Assembly: GCA_030603215.1 (NCBI GenBank)
Contig: JAUVYF010000004.1
Coordinates: forward strand, 1-42,801
DNA from: Candidatus Bipolaricaulota bacterium
Lineage (GTDB): Bacteria; Bipolaricaulota; Bipolaricaulia; UBA7950; UBA9294
DNA: 42,801 nt
Direction of reading: 5' to 3'
Shown: one piece after another, positions 1 through 11,792 of the stretch
Layout: the number at the start of each line of letters is the position of its first letter
How positions within the stretch are numbered: the stretch's first letter is position 1
Notes under the pieces: generated by a model
Told to the model about the DNA's origin: nothing
What the model saw: only the letters and a program-made list of their open reading frames with translations
Databases searched by the model: none
Translations under genes and position numbers: made by a program

Positions 1-331
1 GGACAGACCTCAACCACGGATGTACACGGATATACACGAATTAAGAAACCACAACAGACAATTAGAAGAGGGTTAAAATCAGCGTCCATCAGTGTTAATC
101 CGTGGTCGGAATGTGTATCAGTGTTCAGTTATTCACAACAATCTTTCAGCTTTCAGTTCCTCCCATTCAACCACTCAACCAATCAACTATTCAACTATCT
201 TATCGTTCTTAGCGGCTTGAGTGAGTGAAACGAACGAGCGAGGGAAAGGCTTTATGTCAGAAGAAGGAGGTTGTTATTACACCCCGTATCTTGTCTAGAA
301 CGTGAGGAGGCTGTCCAGTTTTGGCGGTGAT
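1..331. repeat. Gene-free left edge with ACGGAT-family repeat
   Basis: No gene is seen here. Positions 12-106 are a full copy of the window's commonest dispersed repeat. It starts AACCACGGAT, ends TTAATCCGTGGT, and has ACACGGAT-like units every 10 nt in its left arm. The two ends are complementary, so it can fold into an imperfect hairpin. Positions 164-199 are a degenerate run of TCAACYA units, the reverse complement of the 'AGTTGATTGGTTGA' module seen near 27.65, 39.0 and 40.5 kb. The ABC operon to the right is transcribed towards this region; I see no convincing U-tract terminator for it. Confidence 0.75.
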
Positions 332-1000
332 TTAGCGCTGCTCAGCTTGCTCGCCAAGTCCGGGAATCCTTACTCGCTGTTCCAACAAGCGCAATAGTTG
401 CGATATGATGAAGATCAGTGCCAGATAGAATAGGGCCACAACAATGAATACCTCGAAGTAGCGGAAGTTGCGCATGGCGATCCGTCTTCCAACACCCATC
501 AAGTCGAGCAATGTTATAGAGAAGACGATGGAAGAATATTTGACCATCAAGATCAGTTCATTCGACCATGATGGGATAACAATACGAAATGCCTGTGGTA
601 GCACGATGTAGCGAATAGCTTGTGGTAGGGTCATCCCAATTGCGCGCGCGGCCATGAGCTGGCCTGGGTTGACGGCTTGGATCGCCCCACGTAGGTACTC
701 TGCCTGATACGCTCCTGTGTTGAGCCCTAACGCGAGAATCCCGCTGATGAACGCGGAGGGGTAAATTCCCCAGCTTGGAAGACCGTAATAAACCATGAGC
801 AGTTGTACGAGTAGCGGTGTGCCGCGGAAGATCTGGATATAGATACTGCATGGAGTGGAGATCAATCGGTTTCCGTAAACACGTCCCAACGCGAGCAGGA
901 TTCCCAGCACAATTCCCATCGCGATACATGCTGTGGTAATTTGCAGGGTTAGAACAAGGCCCTGCGAGAGCTTCGGAAGCCACGCCAAGTCAAATACCAT
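332..1000 (-). CDS. Polar amino-acid ABC transporter permease (HisM/GlnP type)
   Basis: Inner-membrane permease subunit of a polar amino-acid importer. The 222-residue length is typical of the HisMQ/GlnP family. Hydrophobic segments fill the chain, and the EAA-type loop for ATPase docking is visible near residues 117-135 (AARAIGMTLPQAIRYIVLPQ). The family N-terminus (short amphipathic lead, then a transmembrane helix from about residue 20) supports the ATG at 1000, which overlaps the stop of the upstream ATPase gene (TAATG). It is the last gene of the operon binding protein - permease - ATPase - permease. Two different permease genes suggest a heterodimeric channel. The substrate cannot be read from the sequence. 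Confidence 0.93.
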   Translation of the reverse strand: MVFDLAWLPKLSQGLVLTLQITTACIAMGIVLGILLALGRVYGNRLISTPCSIYIQIFRGTPLLVQLLMVYYGLPSWGIYPSAFISGILALGLNTGAYQAEYLRGAIQAVNPGQLMAARAIGMTLPQAIRYIVLPQAFRIVIPSWSNELILMVKYSSIVFSITLLDLMGVGRRIAMRNFRYFEVFIVVALFYLALIFIISQLLRLLEQRVRIPGLGEQAEQR

Positions 1001-1749
1001 TACTCCGTCTCCCCGTACAGCTCTGTGATCTTGTTCAGAAATTCTCCTGTTCGCGGATGCTTTGGGGCGGAGAACATTTGTTGTGGGCTGCCCTGCTCAA
1101 CAATGACTCCGTGTTCCATAAACACGATTTCATCGGCAACTGCACGGGCAAAACCCATTTCATGTGTAACGACCAGCATTGTCATTCCATCCTTGGCTAG
1201 GTTGATCATCACCTCGAGAACCTCCCCAATCAGTTCCGGGTCAAGGGCTGAGGTTGGTTCATCAAACAGTATTAGCTTTGGCTCCATTGCCAGAGCTCTG
1301 GCAATGGATACACGTTGTTGCTGGCCGCCGGAGAGCTGAGCCGGATAGGAATCTATTTTGTCATCGAGCCCAACTCGTTCTAGCTCTTTCATTGCGAGCT
1401 TTCTTGCGTCTTCCTTTCTCATTCCCTTTACCTTAATAAGGCCGATGCTTACATTTCGCAGTGTGTTCAAGTGCGAAAACAGGTTAAAATCTTGAAAGAC
1501 GAAGCCCATTTGAGCGCGTAGTTTGTTGATACTGGATTTAGGATGTGTAACCTCAACCCCATCCAACCAGACCCGGCCTTTATCTGGTTGGGTCAACTGA
1601 TTGATGCAGCGAAGGAATGTACTTTTCCCAGTACCAGATGGGCCAATCACAACCATGGTTTCGCCGCGTTCAAGCTCCAGTGAGACCCCTTTTAAGACCT
1701 CTTCTTTCCCATACCTTTTGTGGATATTCTCAGCCTTTAGTAGACTCAT
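1000..1749 (-). CDS. Polar amino-acid ABC transporter ATP-binding protein (GlnQ/HisP type)
   Basis: Cytoplasmic ATPase that powers the importer. All motifs of a working ABC ATPase are present: Walker A GPSGTGKST (residues 36-44), Q-loop in FVFQDFN (about 83-89), signature LSGGQ (139-143), Walker B LILFDEP (159-165) and H-loop VTHEMG (His196). The 249-residue length and the run FNLFSHLNTLRNV are characteristic of the GlnQ/HisP class. Its start overlaps the upstream permease stop by 4 nt (ATGA), so the two are probably translationally coupled. The next permease starts inside its stop codon. Confidence 0.96.
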   Translation of the reverse strand: MSLLKAENIHKRYGKEEVLKGVSLELERGETMVVIGPSGTGKSTFLRCINQLTQPDKGRVWLDGVEVTHPKSSINKLRAQMGFVFQDFNLFSHLNTLRNVSIGLIKVKGMRKEDARKLAMKELERVGLDDKIDSYPAQLSGGQQQRVSIARALAMEPKLILFDEPTSALDPELIGEVLEVMINLAKDGMTMLVVTHEMGFARAVADEIVFMEHGVIVEQGSPQQMFSAPKHPRTGEFLNKITELYGETE

Positions 1750-2396
1750 GTGTTTTGGGTTCCTCCCTTCATCTGCAGGCCAGGTATTCGTAGCCGTCGT
1801 TCAAGCCAACTCAGGCTACGGTTACCGCTGTAGGTCAATACCAAAAAGATCACTGCTACAGCTAGGTAAGCAAGCATCGCCAGCTCATAGTGTCGATCCA
1901 TAATAATGCGTGCGTGACGCAAAACCTCATTCAGCCCTACCACATAGGCGAGTGTGGTGTCTTTTACAACAGATGAGAACTCGTTTGACCAGCCAGCAAG
2001 GGAAAGACGAATAGCCTGAGGCATGATGATTGTGATAATCGCTTGTAGTCGACTCATTCCCATCGAGCGCGCGGCCATCATTTGGCCCTGTGGAATGGCC
2101 TGGATAGCTCCGCGGAAGATCTGCGATTGATACGCGGAAGAACGAATTCCAAGGGCAAGGGTTGCGGCAACAAAAGGTGGGATATTTGCACCAAACTGTG
2201 ATGGCCCAAAGTAGAATAAGAATAACAGAACAAGGGCAGGAATACTGCGAAAAACCCAAGCATAACCTGCAGCAAGTGTACCGGCAAAGCGTCCTCCATA
2301 AACCTGCAGCAGGGCAACAACAGTTCCCAGGAGCAACCCTAGGAGCAACAAAGCAAGCAGCAGTTCGATATTGATCAACGTGGCCCGCAACAGCAT
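1746..2396 (-). CDS. Polar amino-acid ABC transporter permease (second subunit)
   Basis: Second membrane subunit of the importer, with an EAA loop near AARSMGMSRLQAIITIIMPQA. The start is odd. From the first ATG (2396) the protein lacks the roughly 10-residue amphipathic lead usual in the family, and there is no good ribosome site in front of that ATG. In the same frame, 36 nt upstream, an AAAGGAGG site stands 5 nt before an ATA codon (2432-2430), giving an extra N-terminus IEGIITIAKSFP that fits the family. No ATG, GTG or TTG occurs between the upstream in-frame TAA and the ATG at 2396. Initiation at AUA is therefore possible; I list the conservative ATG start. Confidence 0.9.
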   Translation of the reverse strand: MLLRATLINIELLLALLLLGLLLGTVVALLQVYGGRFAGTLAAGYAWVFRSIPALVLLFLFYFGPSQFGANIPPFVAATLALGIRSSAYQSQIFRGAIQAIPQGQMMAARSMGMSRLQAIITIIMPQAIRLSLAGWSNEFSSVVKDTTLAYVVGLNEVLRHARIIMDRHYELAMLAYLAVAVIFLVLTYSGNRSLSWLERRLRIPGLQMKGGTQNT

Positions 2397-2459
2397 AGGA
2401 AAACTCTTTGCAATAGTGATAATGCCTTCTATGGGTGCCTCCTTTATTTACTACAAAGA

Positions 2460-2489
2460 GCCTCCCTCCAATCCTTACAGGAGGGAGGC
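2460..2489 (-). terminator. Intergenic hairpin between binding-protein and permease genes
   Basis: Perfect 10-bp GC-rich stem GCCTCCCTCC / GGAGGGAGGC with a 10-nt loop, 24 nt after the binding-protein stop. On the minus strand it is followed by TCTTTGTAG, a poor U-tract, so it is more likely a partial attenuator or mRNA-stabilising hairpin than a full terminator. In ABC importer operons such hairpins commonly let the binding protein be made in excess over the membrane parts. Confidence 0.7.
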
Positions 2490-2513
2490 GTCAAACAATC
2501 GGATACTATGAAC

Positions 2514-3440
2514 TTAGTTGGCTACTTCGTCAGCCATTGCTTTTGCAAAGGCATCTACATCCTTGTCTACCAGGAGAAGATCCTTGCAAGAAAGCCAGGC
2601 TGCTTCGAGTTCGTCGTTCGTTGGACCAAAGTAAGCCTTGAGAAGATTATCCCAAGGGCTTCCGGGAGTAACGACTAGCATTTGTGCCCCTCCCGGTGCC
2701 TCAACAACCTTAAGCCCCAATTCACTTACCGCGTCATTGATTCTAGGGAGTAGCCCTTGCGGGTCTCCAGGTGCGACGAGGAACCCGAAATACTCGTAGG
2801 TATTAACTATTCCGGCGATCATAAGTAGGTCTGGATAGGCGGAGATGGAAGACTGTGAAGCGGGCTCATCCTGGAGCACTGCGTCGAGCCGGCCTCTAAC
2901 TAGATCAAGTATTGCTGTTGGGTAGAACTCGTACCCTTTCACTTCGATGTCAAGTCCCGCCCCTTGCAGTTCGTCTTCTAGGAAGTAAAAACCTGTCGTT
3001 CCATTTTGAGCTCCTATCGCCTGTCTCGGTCCAAGTCCAGCCATTGCGGTGATAATGTTCAGTCCGGAATCCTTGCGTATCACAACTGCCTGATTGGACA
3101 AGTAATATGGGTCAGAATAATCAATGGTCTTTGCACGCTCAGCGGTGATGCCAAACCCGGATACGCCTAGATCAGCCTTCCCTGTAATCACGTTTTGGAT
3201 AATCACGTCAAAGCCAGTGTTCAAGATCTCAACCTCGAAGCCAGCAACAATTGCAATCATACGTATTGCATCGAGGTCAAATCCAAAGAATTCGCCATTG
3301 CTAGTAACCATCTCAAATGGCGCCCACGGGATATCCGAAGCGACTATGTATTTGTCCTGTGCTAGAGTCAGTGCACCAGTAGCAACCAGTACCATCATTG
3401 TTAACACTACTATCCCAGTTATGGCTCTGTGAATTTTCAT
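2514..3440 (-). CDS. Amino-acid ABC transporter substrate-binding protein (SBP_bac_3)
   Basis: Exported binding protein of the importer. The N-terminus MKIHRAITGIVVLTMMVLVATGALTLAQ is a signal peptide (split here as positive start, about 17 hydrophobic residues, then an Ala-x-Ala-like region). The mature part carries family 3 solute-binding features: the opening IVASDIPWAPFE, then GFDLDAIRMIA, then TAERAKTIDYSDPYY. I moved the start from the ORF-track ATG (3473) to the ATG at 3440, because AGGAGGT lies 10 nt in front and the signal peptide begins there. It is first in the operon and has its own promoter. The ligand is not predictable beyond a polar amino acid or similar. Confidence 0.95.
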   Translation of the reverse strand: MKIHRAITGIVVLTMMVLVATGALTLAQDKYIVASDIPWAPFEMVTSNGEFFGFDLDAIRMIAIVAGFEVEILNTGFDVIIQNVITGKADLGVSGFGITAERAKTIDYSDPYYLSNQAVVIRKDSGLNIITAMAGLGPRQAIGAQNGTTGFYFLEDELQGAGLDIEVKGYEFYPTAILDLVRGRLDAVLQDEPASQSSISAYPDLLMIAGIVNTYEYFGFLVAPGDPQGLLPRINDAVSELGLKVVEAPGGAQMLVVTPGSPWDNLLKAYFGPTNDELEAAWLSCKDLLLVDKDVDAFAKAMADEVAN

Positions 3441-3471
3441 ACTATACAGCACCTCCTGTGCAAAGTTATTC

Positions 3472-3501
3472 AATATAACATGAATGTAGACAGCAGGTCA
3501 A
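3472..3501 (-). promoter_or_regulatory. Promoter of the amino-acid ABC operon
   Basis: On the minus strand TTGACC, an 18-nt spacer, then TATATT preceded by TG plus one base (extended -10). It sits 31 nt before the binding-protein start and separates that operon from the small gene upstream. Confidence 0.65.
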
Positions 3502-3512
3502 GCTGGCTAGAT

Positions 3513-3701
3513 TCAGTGAATGCGCAGAGTGAATAAACAGGCAAACAAGAAGCCCAATGCAAGGCCAGCGAGGATGCCAACCGATGGACTACCAAGTACC
3601 GCGCCAACTACTACCCCCACAAGAAGTCCTAGTGGAATAAGAGTCATGAAGTGTTTGGCGCGTGAATGAACGAATCTGCTCAACATTTTAGTGGCAAGCA
3701 T
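3513..3701 (-). CDS. Small Gly-rich membrane protein, two predicted helices
   Basis: 62 residues. A basic N-terminal 15-20 residues is followed by two hydrophobic segments rich in spaced glycines (LIPLGLLVGVVVGAVLG and VGILAGLALGFLFACLF). It resembles the 64-residue protein at 9933 in length, layout and the G-x-x-x-G spacing, so the two are probably paralogues. No function is recognised. The ribosome site is weak (CTAAGAG); ATG codon 6 is an alternative start. It lies on the same strand upstream of the ABC operon but that operon has its own promoter. Confidence 0.6.
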   Translation of the reverse strand: MLATKMLSRFVHSRAKHFMTLIPLGLLVGVVVGAVLGSPSVGILAGLALGFLFACLFTLRIH

Positions 3702-3820
3702 CTCTTAGCAATTATACGTAACGCGGCTTGAGATGTACATCACTTGTTATGAGCCGTCATTGTACCTGTCTGGTAGCGGTAAGACCCCTTTAGAGAAAGG
3801 CCGCTATCGTGCTATTTTCA

Positions 3821-3849
3821 TTGTGCTGGAAACGGAATCTCGGTACAAT
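3821..3849 (+). promoter_or_regulatory. Probable nifJ promoter
   Basis: TTGTGC, 17-nt spacer, TACAAT (-10 matches 5 of 6), 56 nt before the nifJ start. Just upstream, 3774-3805 holds a compound inverted repeat (TAGCGG...CCGCTA enclosing CCTTT/AAAGG) in the divergent gap, which could be an operator. The -35 match is poor. Confidence 0.4.
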
Positions 3850-3890
3850 AATCTGACCGCGCAAATCTACTATGCGCTGTCTGCGTTTGA

Positions 3891-7460
<3,570 letters not shown>

Positions 7461-7485
7461 AGCAAAATCCAGCTCACGATACATG

Positions 7486-7779
7486 AACCGCGGATAAACA
7501 CGTACAAAGCGTCACCACGGATGGATACGGGATAAACCTGAACCACGGATGGACACGGATATACACGGATGAAGAAATCACAAAAGGCAATTAAAAGAGG
7601 GTTAAAATCAGCGTTTATCTGTGTTAATCTGTGGTTCATGATCTTCGAAGAACACTAACCACGGATAGACACACATAGACCTCTACCACTGATGGACACG
7701 GATATACACAGATAAGATACTCAATAGACATTATTATGAAGGGGTTTCAATCTGCGTCCATCTGTGTTAATCCGTGGTT
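7486..7779. repeat. Two full ACGGAT-family repeats plus fragments
   Basis: Full copies lie at 7541-7636 and 7685-7779, each opening AACCACGGAT or a variant and closing TTAATCYGTGGTT. Half-copies lie at 7486-7502, 7514-7535 and 7657-7680. The left arms carry three ACACGGAT-like units 10 nt apart; the right arms can pair with them. This fills most of the gap between nifJ and the next gene, and no gene or terminator is otherwise seen there. Confidence 0.85.
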
Positions 7780-7832
7780 CAAACTGTTCATCGGTGGTCC
7801 TTGTATCGATCAGCGTTGAGGAGCAGAATCCT

Positions 7833-8498
7833 ATGAAGATAGCGCTCTATCCGGTTCCTTTGTTGGTTGTTGCAGTTTTCCTCTTGATCCGGGCCGGTAT
7901 CTTGAGGAAACAGCGGCAGTTTTGCTTGTTCAAGCCGATTTCTACATTGCTGGTGATTGCGGTAGCGTTACTGTCGGTTCTAGAGCCGGAGCAAGAGCTA
8001 ACTTACACAGTAGGCGTGATGATAGGTTTGGTCCTCTCCCTTGGCGGGGATATTGCACTGCTGTTTGAGGACAAGCGTAACGCCTTCGCGCTTGGATTGG
8101 CATTATTCTTACTGGCTCATGTTTCCTACACCGTGACTTTTGCCATTCTGGGACAAGTGTCAGCATGGGATGCTCTCTCTATGGGGGTACTGACAGTAGC
8201 GGGGCTTGGGTTCTACGCGCTAATTCGACCCAACCTCGGCAAGATGCGAGTGCCGGTTATAGCATACATATTGGTCATCTCCGTGATGGTAAGTCGAGCC
8301 GGTTCAACGTTTTCTAGACCGCTCTTTACTAACGGGCAGGCTTCGATGGTGGTCGCCGGTGCGTTGCTGTTTTACCTCTCGGATTTGATTCTGGCAGCAC
8401 ACCGGTTTTGGAAGCCCTGGCGATACCGTCGCGTCAGCTTGGGCCTCTATTACAGCGGACAGCTTCTCATTGCGCTCGCTGCAAGTTACTTTGTCTGA
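7833..8498 (+). CDS. YhhN/TMEM86-family integral membrane protein
   Basis: About 221 residues with seven or eight hydrophobic helices. Family hallmarks seen: GLVLSLGGDIALLF, then ALGLALFLLAHVSYTVTF, then GALLFYLSDLILAAHRF, with conserved Asp and His residues in the membrane. Characterised members (TMEM86) are lysoplasmalogenases; bacterial YhhN function is less certain. I chose ATG 7833 over the ORF-track start because GAGGAG lies 9 nt ahead and the preceding 23 codons overlap the repeat region. It appears to be monocistronic. Confidence 0.85.
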   Translation: MKIALYPVPLLVVAVFLLIRAGILRKQRQFCLFKPISTLLVIAVALLSVLEPEQELTYTVGVMIGLVLSLGGDIALLFEDKRNAFALGLALFLLAHVSYTVTFAILGQVSAWDALSMGVLTVAGLGFYALIRPNLGKMRVPVIAYILVISVMVSRAGSTFSRPLFTNGQASMVVAGALLFYLSDLILAAHRFWKPWRYRRVSLGLYYSGQLLIALAASYFV

Positions 8499-9173
8499 TT
8501 GGGAAAAACAGCATCAACAGAGAGATTCCCGCACCCACAGATGAAGACGCATAAAGTTTAACCACGGATGAACACGGATATACACAGATGAAGAGAGTTC
8601 ATAGAGTTTGTTGGGTTCGTTGAGTCTGTAGAGTTCATAGGGTTCAGTGAACAAAAAGCGAGGCACATCAAACAATCTTCCGTTCCCACGAAGGAAGGCT
8701 AAAGATCACCACTTTTTTCCCTCCCCCGATCGAGGGAGGGAATTAAAGGGAGGGGGAGAAGGGCTAGCTAATCATGAGTCGAGAGACAATGACGAGTAAA
8801 GTGTGATGCGTAATGAGAGTCTCATGGCTAGTAGCTTGTAGCCAGTGGGTTGTAGTGGCCTATGATCTGGGAACCTACAGCACATGAAAGTGTTACTTCC
8901 CGTCGTTCTCCTTTAACCACTCACTACTTGCCACAAACTACACGCCTCATTTCCAGGGATCTCAAACAATCTTCCCTCTCCGACATCCCAACGTTCAACC
9001 GTCATTCCGGCGTAAGCCGGAATCCAGCCAAATAATTGTTCTATACAAATTCTGCTAATTGGCTCAAGGCTGTTATTTATTGACTGATGCGCTTGCGTTG
9101 CCTTCACCATAATATTATTATGACGCGAAAGGTGGTATTTGTAAGTGGTTGAGGCTAGAGTCAGGAGTAAGAT
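8499..9173. repeat. Gene-free stretch with several repeat modules
   Basis: No gene seen. 8560-8595 is the left half of the ACGGAT repeat, joined directly to an AGAGTTCATAGAGTTTGTTGGG module (8588-8650, about 9-nt period). 8721-8760 is a GGGAGGG-rich palindromic block (CCCTCCCCCGATCGAGGGAGGG). 9004-9023 is a perfect 8-bp inverted repeat, ATTCCGGC gtaa GCCGGAAT, of the kind dispersed in many genomes. A possible promoter for the next gene (TTGCGT, 17 nt, TATTAT) lies at 9093-9121. Confidence 0.7.
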
Positions 9174-9845
9174 ATGTTGTATGAGATTAGAACTATTAGA
9201 TTATCATTGCCATATAGATTAGGTAGTGTAAATTGCTACCTGATAAAAACAGATACCGGCTATATCCTAATCGATACGGGGTGTTCAAATAAACGAGCCA
9301 ATCTTGAGAAAGAACTTGAAAACGCGGGTTGTAAGCCTGGTAACCTCAACCTTATCATCTTGACACACGGCGATTTTGACCATACTGGCAATGCCGCTTA
9401 TATCAGTAGAAAGTTTAAGACGAAAATAGCAATACACTATGACGATTCAGGAATGGTCGAACACGGTAATATGTTCTGGAACAGAAAAAAAGGCAATATT
9501 ATTATCAGAATGATAGCACCGATACTCTTCAAATATGGTAAATCCGAAAGATTTGAACCTGATTTGTATATTGAGGGTGGATTTAGCTTTTCTCAATATG
9601 GATTCGATGCTAAAGCACTTCATATTCCCGGTCACTCAAAGGGTTCAATAGGAATCCTGACAGCTGACGGTGACCTGATTTGTGGCGATCTACTTGAAAA
9701 CACAGAACAGCCAGATATCAATTCTATTATGGATGACTTAGAGACAGCGAATAAAAGTATCGAAAAACTTCGAAGTTTGAAAGTGAATACTGTATATCCT
9801 GGTCATGGTAAACCGTTCTTGATGGAGCTACTCTTAAACAAATAA
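9174..9845 (+). CDS. Metallo-beta-lactamase-fold hydrolase
   Basis: Soluble metal-dependent hydrolase of the MBL superfamily, 223 residues. Seen motifs: start of the fold with VNCYLIKTDTGYILIDTG, metal site THGDFDHTGN (residues 64-73), IPGHSKGS, LICGDLL and VYPGHGKPF. The usual HxHxDH reads HxDxDH, a variant found in a sub-branch, so metal binding at the second His position differs. Substrate unknown. The gene is much more AT-rich than its neighbours and uses many AAA, AAT and ATA codons, which hints at transfer. GGAG precedes the ATG. It stands alone between repeats. Confidence 0.88.
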   Translation: MLYEIRTIRLSLPYRLGSVNCYLIKTDTGYILIDTGCSNKRANLEKELENAGCKPGNLNLIILTHGDFDHTGNAAYISRKFKTKIAIHYDDSGMVEHGNMFWNRKKGNIIIRMIAPILFKYGKSERFEPDLYIEGGFSFSQYGFDAKALHIPGHSKGSIGILTADGDLICGDLLENTEQPDINSIMDDLETANKSIEKLRSLKVNTVYPGHGKPFLMELLLNK

Positions 9846-9932
9846 ACTGAAATGAGCCGAGTTATATGAACATTAGTAAAGAAAGGCAGCCAAGAATGAG
9901 TAGAACCATATATATGGTTAATAGGAGGTATC

Positions 9933-10127
9933 ATGTCCCCACAGTCAGATGACCAAAAGAAGCAATGGAATATAACCGGGGTGGCCATACCCGCAGGACT
10001 CTTTATCGGCATGGGTGTTGGGTTTTTGGTGGATAACATTACTGCAGGCATCTTCCTTGGTCTTGGCGGTGGTTTTCTAGCCATGATGATCGGTATGTTG
10101 ATTCTGCGTATCAAATCCGGCGGATAG
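9933..10127 (+). CDS. Small two-helix Gly-rich membrane protein
   Basis: 64 residues: a polar lead (SPQSDDQKKQW), then two hydrophobic segments with spaced glycines (VAIPAGLFIGMGVGFLV and GIFLGLGGGFLAMMIGML) and a basic tail. AGGAGGT lies at an ideal distance from the ATG, so translation is likely. It resembles the 62-residue protein at 3513. Function unknown. The layout resembles small AtpI/glycine-zipper-like proteins, but there is no ATP synthase gene nearby. Confidence 0.75.
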   Translation: MSPQSDDQKKQWNITGVAIPAGLFIGMGVGFLVDNITAGIFLGLGGGFLAMMIGMLILRIKSGG

Positions 10128-10165
10128 TAAAGATGAACGTTATGGCAGCGCCCACGCGCTAGATT

Positions 10166-10192
10166 GTAGATTCGAGTCCTACCCGGGAGCCA
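10166..10192 (+). other. tRNA 3'-end fragment
   Basis: GTAGA-TTCGAGT-CCTAC forms a T-arm (4 of 5 pairs) with the canonical TTCGANT loop, followed by CCGGGAG and CCA. No matching 5' acceptor strand (CTCCCGG) or intact anticodon arm lies upstream, so this is a fragment, not a working tRNA. tRNA 3' ends are common integration sites; this one precedes the direct repeat and the DUF3800 cassette. Confidence 0.4.
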
Positions 10193-10238
10193 GCTCCCTA
10201 AATAAATTGTTGCCCCTGCTTATAGAGGCTTCATTTGG

Positions 10239-10368
10239 GTAAGATAGAAGCAGTCCAACGTCCAATGTCCAACGTTGAAAGACAGTAACCGGTAATGGGT
10301 GAAAAGACGGTCGGGAGTCGAGAGTCGGGAGTCGGGAGTCAAGGCCAGGAACTGAAAACTGATAACTG
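10239..10368. repeat. Left direct repeat bordering the DUF3800 cassette
   Basis: 130 nt nearly identical to 12447-12569. The visible difference is tandem copy number of a 7-nt unit: three TCCAAYG units here against two on the right. It includes a run of GTCGGGAG/GTCGAGAG 8-nt units and the module GAACTGAAAACTGATAACTG. The two copies enclose about 2.1 kb containing the DUF3800/BECR genes. Confidence 0.85.
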
Positions 10369-11081
10369 ACGACCACTGAAGGAGTGACATAGAACCGCTA
10401 CTACCCTGCATTCCCGGGCCCTGCCCTGGACCCGATCCAGGGCATACCGTCATGCCGGACGTGATAAGCCTGCCCTGTGAAATCTTGTTGTGCCTTGTAT
10501 TTAACAGGGCCTGCCCCGTACTTGATACGGGGGCATCCAGATGTCGAGGAACGGTCTGACCGTTCCTGTTATGTTCTGTTTAACGTCGGACACAGGTTCC
10601 GACGCCACGCACGATCTGACGGCTGATAACTGCCTCTTCCTGAAAGCTGATCGCTGATTGCCAGCGGTTGCCTATCCTGAAAACTGATAACTGCCTTTCT
10701 TCCTGATACCTGCCTTCAACTTGCTTCCTCAAGCAGCAGCCTGAAGGGTTCATGGCCCTCGAATTCATAGAGGAAGTAAGATGGCGGGTCGTTCGTTTGA
10801 ATCACGATCTCGTGCTATCATAGGTCATGTATTATAGGAAGTTCACCAATGGACAAGGAGGAACTCTACAGCCTAGTTGGATAGCGCCCGCATCGTCGAG
10901 GAGACAAGTCAGTGAGTGTCAAGTCATGTGGGAAAGCAGAAAGGATGCTGGGACCGGGTTCTTGCGATCCAACAGCATGGAGGAGTTTTGTAACTAGAGC
11001 TCACCTTTCGATTCTTTCGTGGCCCTTTACTCGTTAACCGCGAGCGATCCGGCTGATGGTTGAGTAGTGGAGGTCAAAGCT
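10369..11081. other. Gene-free stretch with palindromes
   Basis: No convincing gene. 10429-10442 is a CCCTGG/CCAGGG palindrome and 10514-10532 a CCCGTACTTGATACGGG palindrome. 10547-10567 is a perfect 10-bp inverted repeat, AGGAACGGTC T GACCGTTCCT, operator- or terminator-like. 10580-10760 repeats modules found at 27.73-27.83 kb and 12.55-12.62 kb (GACGGCTGATAACTGCC, then CCTGATACC, then CTTGCTTCCTCAAGCAGCAGCC). 10870-10890 resembles a tRNA D-arm (AGTTGGATAGCGC) but no tRNA can be folded from it. Confidence 0.5.
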
Positions 11082-11792
11082 ATGGCCCAAGTCTTTAACG
11101 TGTATTGCGACGAAAGCTGTCATCTTGAACATGACCGGCAAGAGGTCATGGTATTGGGTGCGGTCTGGAGTCCGATTGAGAAAACTAGAGAAATTGCCCG
11201 TTCCATCCGCGATATCAAAGAGGGACACGGGCTCGCTCGTCACTTCGAGATTAAGTGGACCAAGGTTTCTCCGGGAAAGATCGATTTCTATATCGACTTA
11301 ATCGATTACTTCTTCGAAGAGCCGGATCTCCACTTCCGTGCACTGATCGTTGCGGATAAGGCCGGGCTCCAGCACGAAGCATACGGGCAAAGCCATGATG
11401 AATGGTACTTTAAGATGTACTTTACCATGCTCAAAGCAATCCTTCGGCCCAACGCCTCCTATCGGATCTATCTGGATATCAAAGACACGCGTAGCTCTCC
11501 AAAGGTTAGGAAACTTCAAGATGTACTCTCTAATAACGCTTACGACTTCTCACGGGAGATCATTCAAAAGGTTCAGACCGTCCGCTCGCACGAAATTGAA
11601 CAAGTACAATTGACCGATCTGTTTATCGGAGCTATCGCTTATGTCAATCGCAACCTTTCCGGCAGCAGTGCCAAGCAGCAGTTAGTGGAACTCACCCGCG
11701 AACGTTCGGGATATACCTTGACTCGCTCCACACTTTACAGGGAAGATAAACTCAACCTATTCCGGTGGACTGCCCAGGAGCTGGATGAATGA
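11082..11792 (+). CDS. DUF3800 protein (RNase H-like fold)
   Basis: 236 residues. DUF3800 signature at the N-terminus (VYCDESCHLEHD, the acidic strand-1 motif) and at the C-terminus (EQVQLTDLFIGAIAYVNR, where family members carry QLaDlilGA). Conserved Asp and Glu residues fit an RNase H-like active site, but activity is unproven in most members. The family is found in mobile and defence-related loci. The start is ATG 11082, because GGAGG lies 8 nt ahead; the ORF-track start is a GTG upstream. The next gene overlaps by 4 nt (ATGA), so the pair is translationally coupled. Confidence 0.85.
   Translation: MAQVFNVYCDESCHLEHDRQEVMVLGAVWSPIEKTREIARSIRDIKEGHGLARHFEIKWTKVSPGKIDFYIDLIDYFFEEPDLHFRALIVADKAGLQHEAYGQSHDEWYFKMYFTMLKAILRPNASYRIYLDIKDTRSSPKVRKLQDVLSNNAYDFSREIIQKVQTVRSHEIEQVQLTDLFIGAIAYVNRNLSGSSAKQQLVELTRERSGYTLTRSTLYREDKLNLFRWTAQELDE

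Noticed and set aside
10166-10900. A split or permuted tRNA (3' part at 10166-10192 before a D-arm-like AGTTGGATAGCGC at 10870-10890)
   Set aside because: The acceptor strands do not pair (CCGGGAG against GGAACTC) and no anticodon arm can be built from either side.
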